Origin: Pseudophaeobacter sp. EL27
GTDB taxonomy: Bacteria > Pseudomonadota > Alphaproteobacteria > Rhodobacterales > Rhodobacteraceae
NCBI RefSeq assembly: GCF_900313025.1
Contig: NZ_OMPQ01000008.1
Coordinates: 330,482-394,481 of the forward strand
Reading direction: 5' to 3'
Length of the DNA stretch: 64,000 nt
The position numbers were made by a program, and so were the translations under genes. Position 1 is the first letter of the stretch, and every line of letters starts with the position of its first letter. Shown here one piece after another: positions 26,221 through 35,010 of this stretch. The notes beneath the pieces are model-generated. The model searched no databases and was not told where the DNA came from. It worked only from the letters and a program-made list of their open reading frames with translations.

Positions 26221-27468
26221 CTAAACTGCGGCCCGAGCCAAGTGCACAAGCTTTTGTAGATAGTTCGTGCTCCAGTCAAATTGGCTCAATTCTACTGGCC
26301 CTCGCGACACAAATTCAGATACCGATGATTGTATTAGCGCACCTGTTGCTGCTTGAGCTAGCTCCTCCCCCTTTAGCTCAATTGGAACAGCTCGTTTTTC
26401 TGTTTCTGGCATCCCGGTTGCCACAAAGCAGGCATTGGGATTGAGTGGATACATAAACCAACTGAGGTTATCTATTTTGGTCAAAATACAGCACGTGTCC
26501 GGAATAACGAACTCAGGGCTTTCGGATCTCAATACAGCCCAACGGCTCCAATGTAGCGGGCGGGCAACGGCTCTATATAGGTCGTTATTTTGAAAGATCG
26601 TTTCGTAAACGTCTCGTTGAAATTCGGGCGACTTTGCTTTCTCATCACCAACTTCACGGACAGAGACCGGCAGCACGCCCTCGATCAAAATTTTTCGATA
26701 GTAAGGGTTTCGCATCTTCTGAACGATGAAAAAACCCATAAGTGCGGCCCTCTCGGGATCATTCAAAGGATACACGTCTAAAACTTTATTGATTGGATCA
26801 GTGGCATCCCCCTCGATCAACGAGAAACGATCTTCTAAAGGATCACTATACAGACCCGATTGATAACCCCAGTTACCAAAGGGTCTTTCCTGTACACCCC
26901 AATCCTTGACCGATCTTCTTGTGTAAACCGTGAGTTTTTGGTCACTTGACCAGAACCTTCTTAGGTGTGACTTCGGAATGAAATGATTATCGTTAACCTT
27001 TTTTGGTGTCCTTGCCTTTAGCGGCGGTGGATTTTTCTCATTACCTAATTTTCGATCTGTTTTTGGTTTCCAACGTACGTGATATCTCTCGAGCCATGAG
27101 GTAGTTAGAACCTTCGCAGTGCCTTCGATCAAGGCTTGCCCCGCGTCAGATGCCTGAAAGCTTGCTTCCTCCGTCGGACAGATGTCTCCAAGATCGCGGT
27201 TGGCGGTTCGAGCGGTCACAAGATTTGTGGCGATTTCGGTGGTGCAAGCAGCGATTGTGATGGCCATCTCTGGCTTTAGGTCTACGTGAATGGTTTCGGC
27301 TTCACCCCAAAAATCATGTTCAAATCTTGAAATGATCTGTGCGAGCGTATTTGACCATAATTCATGAAGCTTCATCCAGTTCGGCGATTTTGCTTGCGCA
27401 GGGAAACGTGATTCTAATGCGTTAGTAATTGCGTTCGAGAAAAGTGGGTCGATCATGGCAGAAAACAC
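26221..27468 (-). CDS. DUF4238 domain protein
   Basis: A 415-residue soluble protein. The segment NDNHFIPKSHLRRFWS near residue 160 is the signature start of DUF4238, and the following ~200 residues (FIVQKMRNPYYRK, LHWSRWAVLRSESPEFVIPD) match the general pattern of that family. An N-terminal extension of ~155 helical residues precedes it. DUF4238 proteins occur sporadically in accessory regions and their activity is not known. Alternative start: ATG 27456. It is an isolated gene between dispersed repeats. Confidence 0.65.
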   Translation of the reverse strand: MFSAMIDPLFSNAITNALESRFPAQAKSPNWMKLHELWSNTLAQIISRFEHDFWGEAETIHVDLKPEMAITIAACTTEIATNLVTARTANRDLGDICPTEEASFQASDAGQALIEGTAKVLTTSWLERYHVRWKPKTDRKLGNEKNPPPLKARTPKKVNDNHFIPKSHLRRFWSSDQKLTVYTRRSVKDWGVQERPFGNWGYQSGLYSDPLEDRFSLIEGDATDPINKVLDVYPLNDPERAALMGFFIVQKMRNPYYRKILIEGVLPVSVREVGDEKAKSPEFQRDVYETIFQNNDLYRAVARPLHWSRWAVLRSESPEFVIPDTCCILTKIDNLSWFMYPLNPNACFVATGMPETEKRAVPIELKGEELAQAATGALIQSSVSEFVSRGPVELSQFDWSTNYLQKLVHLARAAV

Positions 27469-27506
27469 CTAAAAAAATTTGGCTGATTTGGATGTGCATA
27501 AATGGA

Positions 27507-27761
27507 TCACAGGGAAGTTTTCCATTCTCTTAGCAGGTTGGCGATTGCTGGCTGATCGTCAAGGTCGATGTCGCGAACCTCATGCCCCCGTTTCCAAGTT
27601 AACAACCAAGAGAGAAAAGCAGTTTCTGGCATATTCCCAACGTATGCAGCTTCTATTTCTGGCATCCTCTTTCGGTGGCGTTGACCATCTCGGTCCCAAA
27701 GCTCTTGAAGTTGGTCAGTGGAATAGCCGGTTTGGGCTGGGAGCAGACCTCTAGCTATCAT
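27507..27761 (-). CDS. Small hypothetical protein, possibly a gene remnant (84 aa)
   Basis: The 84-residue frame has protein-like composition (TDQLQELWDRDGQRHRKRMP, WLLTWKRGHE), but its first ~10 codons lie inside a dispersed repeat. It could be a fused remnant rather than a native gene. No domain is recognised and no ribosome site is clear. It may belong with the upstream DUF4238 gene region, but it ends 38 bp from that gene's start on the same strand. Confidence 0.3.
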   Translation of the reverse strand: MIARGLLPAQTGYSTDQLQELWDRDGQRHRKRMPEIEAAYVGNMPETAFLSWLLTWKRGHEVRDIDLDDQPAIANLLREWKTSL

Positions 27762-27832
27762 CTGAGCAGCTGCCGCTCATTGCCCAGCTTCAGAGGTCTG
27801 CGTTGCGCAGATATCGACCTTTGCAAACTTGG
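27731..27832 (+). repeat. Dispersed repeat copy with a one-base-altered core
   Basis: GTTTGGGCTGGGAGCAGACC and, ~72 bp later, TGCGCAGATATCGAC followed by CTTTGCAAAC (27819-27828). Spacing is the same as in the other copies. Confidence 0.65.
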
Positions 27833-27950
27833 TCCTAGCATTCTGTCAAAGGCTCCTTGACCTCTCAGCCATTTACGATTCCCAATTACTCCGAATTCAC
27901 TTACTCTCCGATGAAACTTATTTTTCGAGAAGCTTTCGGGAGTAAAGATT

Positions 27951-28658
27951 ATGGAAAAGGCAATCATTATAGCACTGTCTGTCGCCCTTGGCGGTGGGCT
28001 TGGCTATGTTGTAGCGGACAAGTACATTGATAGAACCATCGTCTCGACGAATGCATCAATCTCGGAGCCTAAGATTGTCACGCGCGTCGAGACAACTGAG
28101 GTAGTTTCGCGGAATACGGCCGTGGCAATCTACGAGAATACGACGGTCACCGGTGCAGAGAACAACGCGGCAATGATGCTTGAATGGACGTCGGTTGCAC
28201 AGATCGGTGTCGATTTTTCTGCTCCCGGTTGGCAGTGGACCAGCTTGTCTGGCATTGGTAAACCGGTCCCTGAGACGGGGACTATCCGGGTGTCTGGGGA
28301 GTTACCACCCCTGAAGCTCCTCAACTCCTTTTCACAGATCGGTAAGGAAACAGAAACAATGATTTCCAGAATTGCCAAGATCAATGAAGAGCAGGTACTT
28401 GGGCCAGTCTTGAGAAATCAGAAGGCCGATTTGACAGCCTGTGTAGGGAAACAGACACTTTACCGAAAGGAGAGCATCGACAATGCTCACAAGGTTATTC
28501 TTTCCCTTCTGACCGCTGCCATCCCTCCTCGTAGGGATGGTACTCCAACAGTCGTGTTTGACCTGAAATTTGAAAACGAAGATGAATTGTTGCTTGAGAT
28601 TTCAAAACTGAACGGCCAACCAGTTTCGTGCGAAGGTAAGGTCATTGCGAACCCTTAG
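27951..28658 (+). CDS. Membrane-anchored protein of unknown function (235 aa)
   Basis: One N-terminal hydrophobic helix (residues 4-22, AIIIALSVALGGGLGYVVA) without an obvious cleavage site suggests an inner-membrane anchor with a periplasmic domain of ~210 residues. The rest mixes beta-rich stretches and a helical region around 125-175, with two cysteines (near 164 and 228). GGGAG lies ~9 nt before ATG 27951. There is loose similarity to DUF4230-like anchored proteins, too weak to assign. It stands alone between repeat copies. Confidence 0.6.
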   Translation: MEKAIIIALSVALGGGLGYVVADKYIDRTIVSTNASISEPKIVTRVETTEVVSRNTAVAIYENTTVTGAENNAAMMLEWTSVAQIGVDFSAPGWQWTSLSGIGKPVPETGTIRVSGELPPLKLLNSFSQIGKETETMISRIAKINEEQVLGPVLRNQKADLTACVGKQTLYRKESIDNAHKVILSLLTAAIPPRRDGTPTVVFDLKFENEDELLLEISKLNGQPVSCEGKVIANP

Positions 28659-28739
28659 GTCATGTTGACAATTGGCGCTCCCAGGGTCCGTCTGCTTTGG
28701 GCTGCGATCGGTTATCTGCAAGCAAGGTGGGTGGCTCTT

Positions 28740-29030
28740 CTACTTTGGAAGACCGTTTGCGAAGACGGCTAGGGTAATTTTGGCAAACGCCCGTTCTTCA
28801 TCGGCCAGAGGCCTTAACTCAGAAACCGGCAGTGTTTCATCCTCTGGTTCGACAACAACCCCAATCCAAAGAGCCACCCCTCGGAAATCCCCAACTGCCC
28901 AAGGTAACGGGGTGCGAATATACCCACGCTGCAGGGCGCCAGAAGGACCCACGAATACATTTGCAGAGGTATAACCTTTGTTCGAGCGCCATAAATGGAG
29001 AGGGCAATGGCGGCGAAGCGCGGAGCTCAT
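28740..29030 (-). CDS. Possible truncated gene (96 aa)
   Basis: Residues ~20-96 have a coding look (SANVFVGPSGALQRGYIRTP, ETLPVSELRPLADEERAFAK), but the first ~18 do not. No ribosome site or known domain is visible. It may be the 3' remnant of a longer gene cut by a rearrangement near 29020. Listed with low confidence. Confidence 0.3.
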   Translation of the reverse strand: MSSALRRHCPLHLWRSNKGYTSANVFVGPSGALQRGYIRTPLPWAVGDFRGVALWIGVVVEPEDETLPVSELRPLADEERAFAKITLAVFANGLPK

Positions 29031-29260
29031 CTTAGCCGTAGAACTTGACGATCACGCGGTAGCTGAAGGTTTCCGTGCAGGGATTGCTGACAGCTGAGAC
29101 CCGATATTCGTTTTGAGGTCGGCGGCCAAAGTTTCGCAATAGGTTTGGGCGGAAAGTGTGAATTCGCCGCACCTGCAAGGGCGTTGCCTCAGGTTGTGGA
29201 AAGCAGCCATTCGAAGCTCATTCGGCCAAGTCATCGATGCTGCACTACGCACCAAGGTCA

Positions 29261-29401
29261 GGAATGCGCAGAGAGCGACCTTTGCAAAGTCCGCCTTTCG
29301 GCCTTGGAATACTGCCAACGACCGCTGCGATGCCGCGTGGAAAGCGGTCATTGATGAGAGTTGCAGCGAAATTTGAGGGTTGGAGTACAGCAGTGCGGGA
29401 C
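29261..29401 (+). repeat. Dispersed repeat copy, closest match to 9071-9210
   Basis: GGAATGCGCAGAGAGCGACC runs into CTTTGCAAAG (29280-29289), CGCCTTTCGGCCTT and GCGATGCCGCGTGGAAAGCGG. Alignment to the 9.1-kb copy is collinear for ~140 bp. The gene-free flanks run from 29031 to 29564. Confidence 0.75.
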
Positions 29402-29564
29402 GAAGCGGCCCTTCGCCGCACGTGCCGCCTGAGATGTCTGCTAAGGGTTATCTCAGCACCCAGCCCACTGTCACGTCGGAAGCGGTTGCAAGCAGTCAGT
29501 GCAGTGAAACCTCGGCTAGAAGGTGTGCAACTGCTGGCCTATCAAAAACTAGAGGCCGAGGGCA

Positions 29565-30941
29565 TCAAGTCCCAAACATCGAAGCTTCATCTTGGTCATG
29601 GTTGTTTTCAAACTCAATAGACGGCAACGAAACGATATTGTGTGGCTGGGTAGTGAACTTATCAACTTGTTGAGCCAAGTCTGTCGCATCATTGGCCAGA
29701 ATTTGGCTCGCGGCGGTAGTTTCTTCCACCATTGCGGCATTTTGTTGTGTCACCGCATCCAGTTGGCTCACACCAGTATTGATTTCTTCCAACGTTATCG
29801 ATTGCTCATGCGCCCCCCGGGCAATTTCAGTGACGTGCCCGGAAATATTTCCAACATTCTCGATAATTGAACTGAGTTCTACTCCAGCTTGCCCTACCAG
29901 CTCTACACCCTTGGATACATGATTTGAGCTCTCCGAAATCAGCCCCTTGATTTCTCCGGCAGCCTCCGTTGAACGCTGGGCAAGGGCTCGAACCTCCGAG
30001 GCCACGACCGCAAACCCACGTCCGGCTTCACCTGCCCTAGCAGCTTCGACCCCAGCGTTTAGTGCAAGTAGATTAGTCTGAAACGAGATGTCATCAATGA
30101 CAGAAATAATGTGGGAAATTTTGTCCGAAGACTCTTGAATGTGATCCATGGCCAAGATCGCGTCTTGCACAACTTGATTGCTTCCTTGAGCCGCAGCTCT
30201 GGCGCTCGCAACAATTTCTTCTACTTGTTTCGCCCCTTCTGCAGCAGAACGCACTGTTGCTGTAAGTTCTTCAATCGCAGCGGCAGTTTGTTCCAGTGTT
30301 GCAGCTTGAGTTTCTGTACGGTTGGACAATTCAGACGTCGAACCGTTGATCTCTTGTGCTGTTGATGAGACCGTACCTGACACTGTCTTTACAGCTTCCA
30401 TGGCCATTGAGAGTTTTTCCATAGCTTGGTTTAGAGATTGGCCTAGTACACTTAAGTCTTCGATACTGGAGACTTGAACTCGTTGCGCGAGATTTCCATT
30501 AGCCATCTCTGTCAAACTGCTCGCGATATCATCTGTGTCCTCCCGGCGTTGAGTGACGTCGGTTGCGAGTTTGATGACTTTCTTGACCTTATTTTCAGAA
30601 TCGAACACCGGCGCGTATGTTGCCTGGATCCAGATTTCAGAACCACTCTTTGTTAGCCTCGGAAACTGATCGGTGAAGAACTTGCCGGAGCCCAGGTCCT
30701 CCCAGAATGCTCTATAGGCTGCTGTTTTTCCGTAATCCTTGTCGACAAACATAGAATGATGTTGTCCGACAATCTCATTGAGATCATACCCTAGCGCCGA
30801 AAGAAAGTTTTCGTTGGCTTTTATGATTGTTCCATCAGGCTCAAACTCAATAACGGCTTGTGTTCGATCAATGACATCCATGAATGCCTGCTTTTCAGCC
30901 AGTTCTACCGCTTGAGCGCGACGTCCTGATGTAAATAACAT
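29565..30941 (-). CDS. Soluble PAS-domain methyl-accepting chemotaxis protein
   Basis: The 458-residue protein has no membrane helix. A PAS domain spans about residues 22-130 ([20 protein letters not shown], then [12 protein letters not shown]), followed by a HAMP-like linker (~140-190) and a long methyl-accepting domain (~195-430). The hairpin tip [20 protein letters not shown] (with [14 protein letters not shown]) is the conserved receptor signalling core. It should sense redox state or a small ligand inside the cell and signal to CheA/CheW. No che genes are nearby, so it depends on the host's own machinery. Confidence 0.92.
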   Translation of the reverse strand: MLFTSGRRAQAVELAEKQAFMDVIDRTQAVIEFEPDGTIIKANENFLSALGYDLNEIVGQHHSMFVDKDYGKTAAYRAFWEDLGSGKFFTDQFPRLTKSGSEIWIQATYAPVFDSENKVKKVIKLATDVTQRREDTDDIASSLTEMANGNLAQRVQVSSIEDLSVLGQSLNQAMEKLSMAMEAVKTVSGTVSSTAQEINGSTSELSNRTETQAATLEQTAAAIEELTATVRSAAEGAKQVEEIVASARAAAQGSNQVVQDAILAMDHIQESSDKISHIISVIDDISFQTNLLALNAGVEAARAGEAGRGFAVVASEVRALAQRSTEAAGEIKGLISESSNHVSKGVELVGQAGVELSSIIENVGNISGHVTEIARGAHEQSITLEEINTGVSQLDAVTQQNAAMVEETTAASQILANDATDLAQQVDKFTTQPHNIVSLPSIEFENNHDQDEASMFGT

Positions 30942-31605
30942 GTTCTCTCACCTAGTTGGTTGAATTCGTTAAAGATGAGTGATTTTGGCGATTTGGGGTT
31001 GATAAAACGAAAACTTCAAAAAGTTCACCTAGTGGTTGATTCTTCAGCCTGACTTCTGGATTTAAGTGTCATTTTGAAACCATTCGGCAACTTTGAGTAG
31101 AAGCGGTTCTTGAAGGAACTGATTCCTAACTGCGAATCATCTAGCACAAACGAAAGAGGCATTTTTGCAGCCCCCTGCCTGAGTATAGTGGGTTTTTCTT
31201 CAGCCACGGCGCCGCAGTGAAGGTCAGGGCTCGAAGCCGACATCGAGGGCAAAAAGCCGCGTCTGACAGCTTGAATGTCCGCTTCCGGGAAGTCGAGGCG
31301 CATTTTTGCATGTGCGGCAATGAGAAGCAGCCTCCCTTCGCACCGGTCCGCTTTGGGCTGGCTGCGGTCATCAAGCGGCCAGTTTTCCTGACGATTTTGC
31401 TGCAGACATGTTGCCGCACCGCCGCATGGCGGCTCTGAGCCCAAAAATACCGATGCTGCGCCAAGCATGAAGGTCTGGTTTATTTAAGAAGTAGCCAAAA
31501 ACCAACATTTTGGCAGGGAGGTTTTGACCTAAGTTTTTTGCACGCGACTCTAACCGTAGCCAGTGCTCGCTGTTTCTACAGAACAACGAACCGTGCAACA
31601 GGCCG
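30942..31605. repeat. Gene-free stretch with the long module of the dispersed repeat
   Basis: Bases 31231-31380 align over their full length with 12331-12480 and share GCTTGAATGTCCGCTTCCGG-like and TGCATGTGCGGCAA words, ending in CTTTGGGCTGGCTGCGGTCA. The palindromic core is missing here. Open frames through this copy are considered non-coding. Confidence 0.65.
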
Positions 31606-32259
31606 TCACGATAGAGTATCAAAAGGGAACGCAGCATTCGGGAAGACTTCGGCTGCCTTTCGAACTCTATCGAATATCAATCTATCATCTTCTTCGTGAT
31701 GCGCTCGGCAAAGGTAGAACGCCCCAAACGGCGTTTCGGAAAAGATCAACCAATGACCCGAAGTCAGGTTATTGCGCCTCCCTCGATTGGTGATCCCTTG
31801 GATGACTGCAAGGTTGGCTAATTTTCCAGCGAGATGCTCATCAAAAACACCACCAGCGTGATCTGCGGATAACCCATCGAATTTCTTTTCAAACCACCTC
31901 TGATCTGCTTCGCGCAGTAAGTTATGCGCGAAGTCTCCAAGACCTTGTGGAACAGTGTGAGCTTTCCATAAACCTTTCAAAGGCGGTTTCTGGAATTGAC
32001 CTGGCTTTCTCGGCCCTTTTGGCCAGTCGACAAAATTGGTCTCACGGTGTCTTTGTATGAGCACGATTAAATCTAAGATGGCAAAGATTCCCGTAGATTG
32101 GCTTTGCTCTGTTAGTTGATCTATCAGTAAAGGACTGCAAAAAAGTTCCACGCCTGAATAGCGCAATTGCTCGCAAATGTAACGCCTCGCATCTTGAGTT
32201 TTTTTAGAGGGTTGCAATAAGCTCGGTGCCTCTGGTGTTACCGCTGAAACCTTCAGCAT
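31606..32259 (-). CDS. Orphan protein of unknown function (217 aa)
   Basis: A soluble alpha/beta protein with a distinctive segment HAGGVFDEHLAGKLA and a C-terminal block with SGHWLIFSETPFGAFYLCRA and HHEEDDRLIFDR. The His/Asp/Glu-rich patches could bind metal, but no known catalytic motif is matched. It stands alone, flanked by dispersed-repeat material upstream and by an odd tRNA-like sequence just before its start. Confidence 0.55.
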   Translation of the reverse strand: MLKVSAVTPEAPSLLQPSKKTQDARRYICEQLRYSGVELFCSPLLIDQLTEQSQSTGIFAILDLIVLIQRHRETNFVDWPKGPRKPGQFQKPPLKGLWKAHTVPQGLGDFAHNLLREADQRWFEKKFDGLSADHAGGVFDEHLAGKLANLAVIQGITNRGRRNNLTSGHWLIFSETPFGAFYLCRAHHEEDDRLIFDRVRKAAEVFPNAAFPFDTLS

Positions 32260-32271
32260 GTGCTAAACAAT

Positions 32272-32330
32272 GGTGTGGGGGGACGGACTCGCACCGCCCC
32301 CTCGCGGTCTACCGGCTCAGGCTTTGGGCA
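32272..32330 (-). other. tRNA-like 3' half (T arm, acceptor strand and CCA), probably a relic
   Basis: On the minus strand GGCGG-TGCGAGT-CCGTC forms a perfect T arm (with one G-U pair), followed by CCCCCAC, A and CCA, which is the exact layout of a tRNA 3' end. Just upstream, CCTGAGCCGGTAGACC resembles a D arm. No anticodon arm or matching 5' acceptor strand is found, and the T-loop has G in place of the second T. This looks like a decayed or internally deleted tRNA. Confidence 0.35.
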
Positions 32331-32370
32331 CTAAACTATCATCTTGCAGATGGCGTGGCTGCTCACCCAA

Positions 32371-32598
32371 CTAGGCCCACAGAACCGCGAGAGCATTCAC
32401 ACCAGTTTTAAACGTTGCTTCCATGAAACCCTCCTTTAGCACTTTAAGGCTGAACAACCAATCAATGCAGGCCCAGAGGGTGAACAGACACGCCCCAACA
32501 TCTCCAATAGCGATACCCAAAGTCGTTAACGCCGACCTCTGAATCTCTCGTCGAAAATAGGGTTGAAATGCTGATACTTCAAGTGAAGAAGTCGCCAC
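32371..32598 (-). CDS. Possible small membrane protein (75 aa, GTG start)
   Basis: The frame has one hydrophobic stretch (about residues 26-48, LGIAIGDVGACLFTLWACID). An unusually strong ribosome site, AAAGGAGG at 32430-32437, lies inside the frame 5 nt before an internal ATG at 32424. That ATG would give a 17-residue peptide from the same frame. The GTG start at 32598 has only a weak site. Either product is uncertain. Confidence 0.3.
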   Translation of the reverse strand: MATSSLEVSAFQPYFRREIQRSALTTLGIAIGDVGACLFTLWACIDWLFSLKVLKEGFMEATFKTGVNALAVLWA

Positions 32599-32858
32599 CG
32601 CTTATGCATAAACGACCGTATTTGATTACCTGTTTTTCCTAAAGCTGTCATTGGCGCAGCCGCAGCGAAATGGCGCATTGTCCGCAGTGCAGTCATCCAT
32701 CCATGGTCAAATGCTGCGTCCTGCGCGAATGTCCGCAATGCAGGCTGCTTGCGCGTCATTCGAACTCCCTCGCGAGCGGCGGCTATGGGCCGATAGACAA
32801 GACCTCTTCAAAACAATACTATTCATAAGATTTTGTTTTGGTTTGGATACTGCCGACA

Positions 32859-33506
32859 ATGCCAACTTTGTACTCAGAGCTCCTTGATCAATTCGATCGA
32901 TATGTAAACCTGGAGAAGAGACGACGGATTATTTACTTGCCTGGCCCTGATGGACCAAGTTTTCTGTTACATTATCAAAGCCATGATGATTTCGATCAAG
33001 CGGTGTTGAGCTTGCTCCTCGCGGCTTATGCCAGAACATTTGATTGTGAGTTTGTTTTGCGATCAATTGGATACGGAACCTATCAGGTGTCCTACACAGT
33101 CGTTGCCAAAACCAAGGAAGAGGCTAAAGCAATTGCTCGGCACATGAGCAACAGCAGGCGCATTGCAACTCTGACTGAGCATGCCGTTAGTGAAGAAGTG
33201 GTAGTGCAAGCACTTGATTCAGGGCAAACGGCAAGAGCATTGCTGCGCGACATGAAAACGGTACTAGATGACGCTAGCTCAACATCTGCAGAGGAAGCAA
33301 AGGCAGAAATCGACGCTATCGTTTCAATTGCGGAAACCGATCTGGGAATTTCGCATAGTGATGGGATAGAACTACCGGAGCGGCTGGCAAAACTTGACGA
33401 AGTTGCAGTCAAGTCGCCGCCTGCCAAAAGCAGCAGCTACTGGCGAGTGGGTGATGCCGTAGGTGCTGTGCTAGGCGGACTGTTGAAGTCGTTGGGAGCA
33501 GGCTAA
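32859..33506 (+). CDS. Orphan protein of unknown function (215 aa)
   Basis: A soluble protein with an alpha/beta N-terminal half (RRRIIYLPGPDGPSFLLHY) and a long helical, Ala/Glu-rich middle (residues ~90-180, including AIARHMSNSRRIATLTEHAV). It ends with a short hydrophobic tail (VGAVLGGLLKSLGAG). The ATG at 32859 is preferred to one seven codons upstream because the extra residues look non-coding. It is convergent with the nuclease-like gene at 33599 (93-bp gap). No domain is recognised. Confidence 0.6.
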   Translation: MPTLYSELLDQFDRYVNLEKRRRIIYLPGPDGPSFLLHYQSHDDFDQAVLSLLLAAYARTFDCEFVLRSIGYGTYQVSYTVVAKTKEEAKAIARHMSNSRRIATLTEHAVSEEVVVQALDSGQTARALLRDMKTVLDDASSTSAEEAKAEIDAIVSIAETDLGISHSDGIELPERLAKLDEVAVKSPPAKSSSYWRVGDAVGAVLGGLLKSLGAG

Positions 33507-33598
33507 ATTCGCGTTTGTACAATGGCTGCTTTGCAGTAGCTGCAGTGCAGCGCAAGACTACTTCATCAAAGTCTGCAATGGGCCGAAAACACCTCTGC

Positions 33599-34693
33599 TC
33601 ACGCCTCAGGAAGAAAACGTGCCAGATATTCGTCTGAGTAATCAACCTCAAGTTCAACCCAAATTGGAAGGTGATCGGACATCTCGTAGGTCATGAAGTT
33701 TGTGGCGTATTGTGCGTCAAAATCAGTGTATGGATCCTTGCCGTAAGCTGTCCGCATTGCGGCATTTATAGGCTCATAATGTTGTCTCTGTTCGATATCG
33801 GTTTTCCGACTGACGAACGGCGGGTCATCAGGGGCTGTTGGATCGCCCTCTTGTGCTGGGCCAAAAACCGAATTCCTCCAATCGAACACACCGTGCCGCA
33901 GCAGTCGCGTTTTGCGGGTCGAGGCACCTTTCTCCGTATAGGCGATCTGATCATAGAACTTGTCACCTTTCATGTTGGTAGCTTCGAAGCGCGGAACTTG
34001 CATGCCACTGTCTACGAGCGCTTGCCAAACTTGATCATCACGGCTTTCGATGTTCATATCGCCAAGGAAAACGAAAACCTGGTCCTCTTTCTTCGCACGT
34101 TTCAAAAGCGCACTTGTAATTGCTGAAATTTCCTCGCCACGCTTACGCAAGTCGTCACCATAGATGATGTGATTTGAACAAAGCGTGAAACGAAACCAAT
34201 TCGACTGGAATGCGGCAAAGAAGGGTGTGCGCGCGATCTGGCCACCATCAGTCATCGCACTCGACGGGATTACTATTTCACCAATGACATTGCGGAAAAA
34301 CACCTTGTCCTTATTAAAGACGAACCCCATTCGTTCGTGGTTAGCGCCCTCGTGGTTGCCAACGTCTGTGACGAAATAGTCCCAGTTGGGGCCAAGGAGA
34401 CTCATGAGCCTTTTAACAGGGCCCAGATCATTGCGTAGTTCTTGGATAGCACAGATGTCGAAGGCTGAGACGATCTCCGCGATGTAGTGGTAGCTTTCAT
34501 CAAGACGTGGCATTCCGCCGTCAAACGCACGGATGTTCCATGAACCTATTATGAGCGAATTGGGACGTCGCGCCTTTGAAATGCTTTGAGCCAGATCGTA
34601 GCGCAGGGTCAGAAGGCGGCGAGCGATCCATTCAGCTTTGTTTGGATAGATGGGGTCTGGATCGTAATTCTTCAGGTCGTGATAAAAAGGCAT
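33599..34693 (-). CDS. Endonuclease/exonuclease/phosphatase (EEP) family protein
   Basis: A 364-residue protein with the ordered EEP motifs: SWNIRAF (Asn), CAIQELR (Glu metal ligand), FLGDMNIESRDD (Asp/Asn pair), and the C-terminal MSDHLPIWVELEV with the catalytic Asp-His. The fold cuts phosphodiesters in DNA, RNA or phosphoinositides. There is no signal peptide, so it is cytoplasmic. It is the last orphan gene before the replication module. A DNase role in defence or competition is possible; lipid phosphatase activity is less likely in this context. Confidence 0.82.
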   Translation of the reverse strand: MPFYHDLKNYDPDPIYPNKAEWIARRLLTLRYDLAQSISKARRPNSLIIGSWNIRAFDGGMPRLDESYHYIAEIVSAFDICAIQELRNDLGPVKRLMSLLGPNWDYFVTDVGNHEGANHERMGFVFNKDKVFFRNVIGEIVIPSSAMTDGGQIARTPFFAAFQSNWFRFTLCSNHIIYGDDLRKRGEEISAITSALLKRAKKEDQVFVFLGDMNIESRDDQVWQALVDSGMQVPRFEATNMKGDKFYDQIAYTEKGASTRKTRLLRHGVFDWRNSVFGPAQEGDPTAPDDPPFVSRKTDIEQRQHYEPINAAMRTAYGKDPYTDFDAQYATNFMTYEMSDHLPIWVELEVDYSDEYLARFLPEA

Positions 34694-35010
34694 AGCATTC
34701 TCAATTCCGTATATCTAATTGTGAATAAATGTCTTAAGCACCTCCGAGTTGACAACATGTACTTCTAGTACGTCAATGCCCATGGCTTGAACCGGACGGT
34801 TATGTGCTTCTGCCACTATTTCCAATGTCTGCAATGCGAAAGTTGCGGTGCAGCATAGAAAGGCCTTGTAGGTGGCAGGTTTGGGCCGGATGGCGCCATG
34901 GGCCTGATCAGTTTAGCGTCGACTTTGCGAATGCCGGTTTCTGCACTTTTCTGACAAAGCTACCTGTGTTTGTTAAGCCGGAAGCCTGAGAGAGTGCCGA
35001 AGCATATACA
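34694..35010. other. Gene-free stretch between orphan region and replication module
   Basis: No convincing gene over 317 bp. Around 34820-34900 are fragments with weak similarity to the dispersed repeat (GCAATGCGAAAGTTGCGG). Nothing else is seen. Confidence 0.4.

Noticed and set aside
29052..29351. Minus-strand frame of 99 residues
   Set aside because: Same reason: it reads the repeat copy at 29261-29401 and has no conserved continuation.
31025..31468. Minus-strand frame of 147 residues
   Set aside because: Most of it lies in the long repeat module also seen at 12331-12480, where the frame is broken.
32272..32437. Two-piece tmRNA gene
   Set aside because: The T arm departs from the tmRNA consensus, the peptide does not resemble the alphaproteobacterial tag, and the partner piece with the complementary acceptor strand is missing.
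22772..35010. Integron-like cassette array with attC sites
   Set aside because: Genes lie in both orientations, gaps are ~500 bp, no integron integrase is present and the repeats lack attC-type R boxes.
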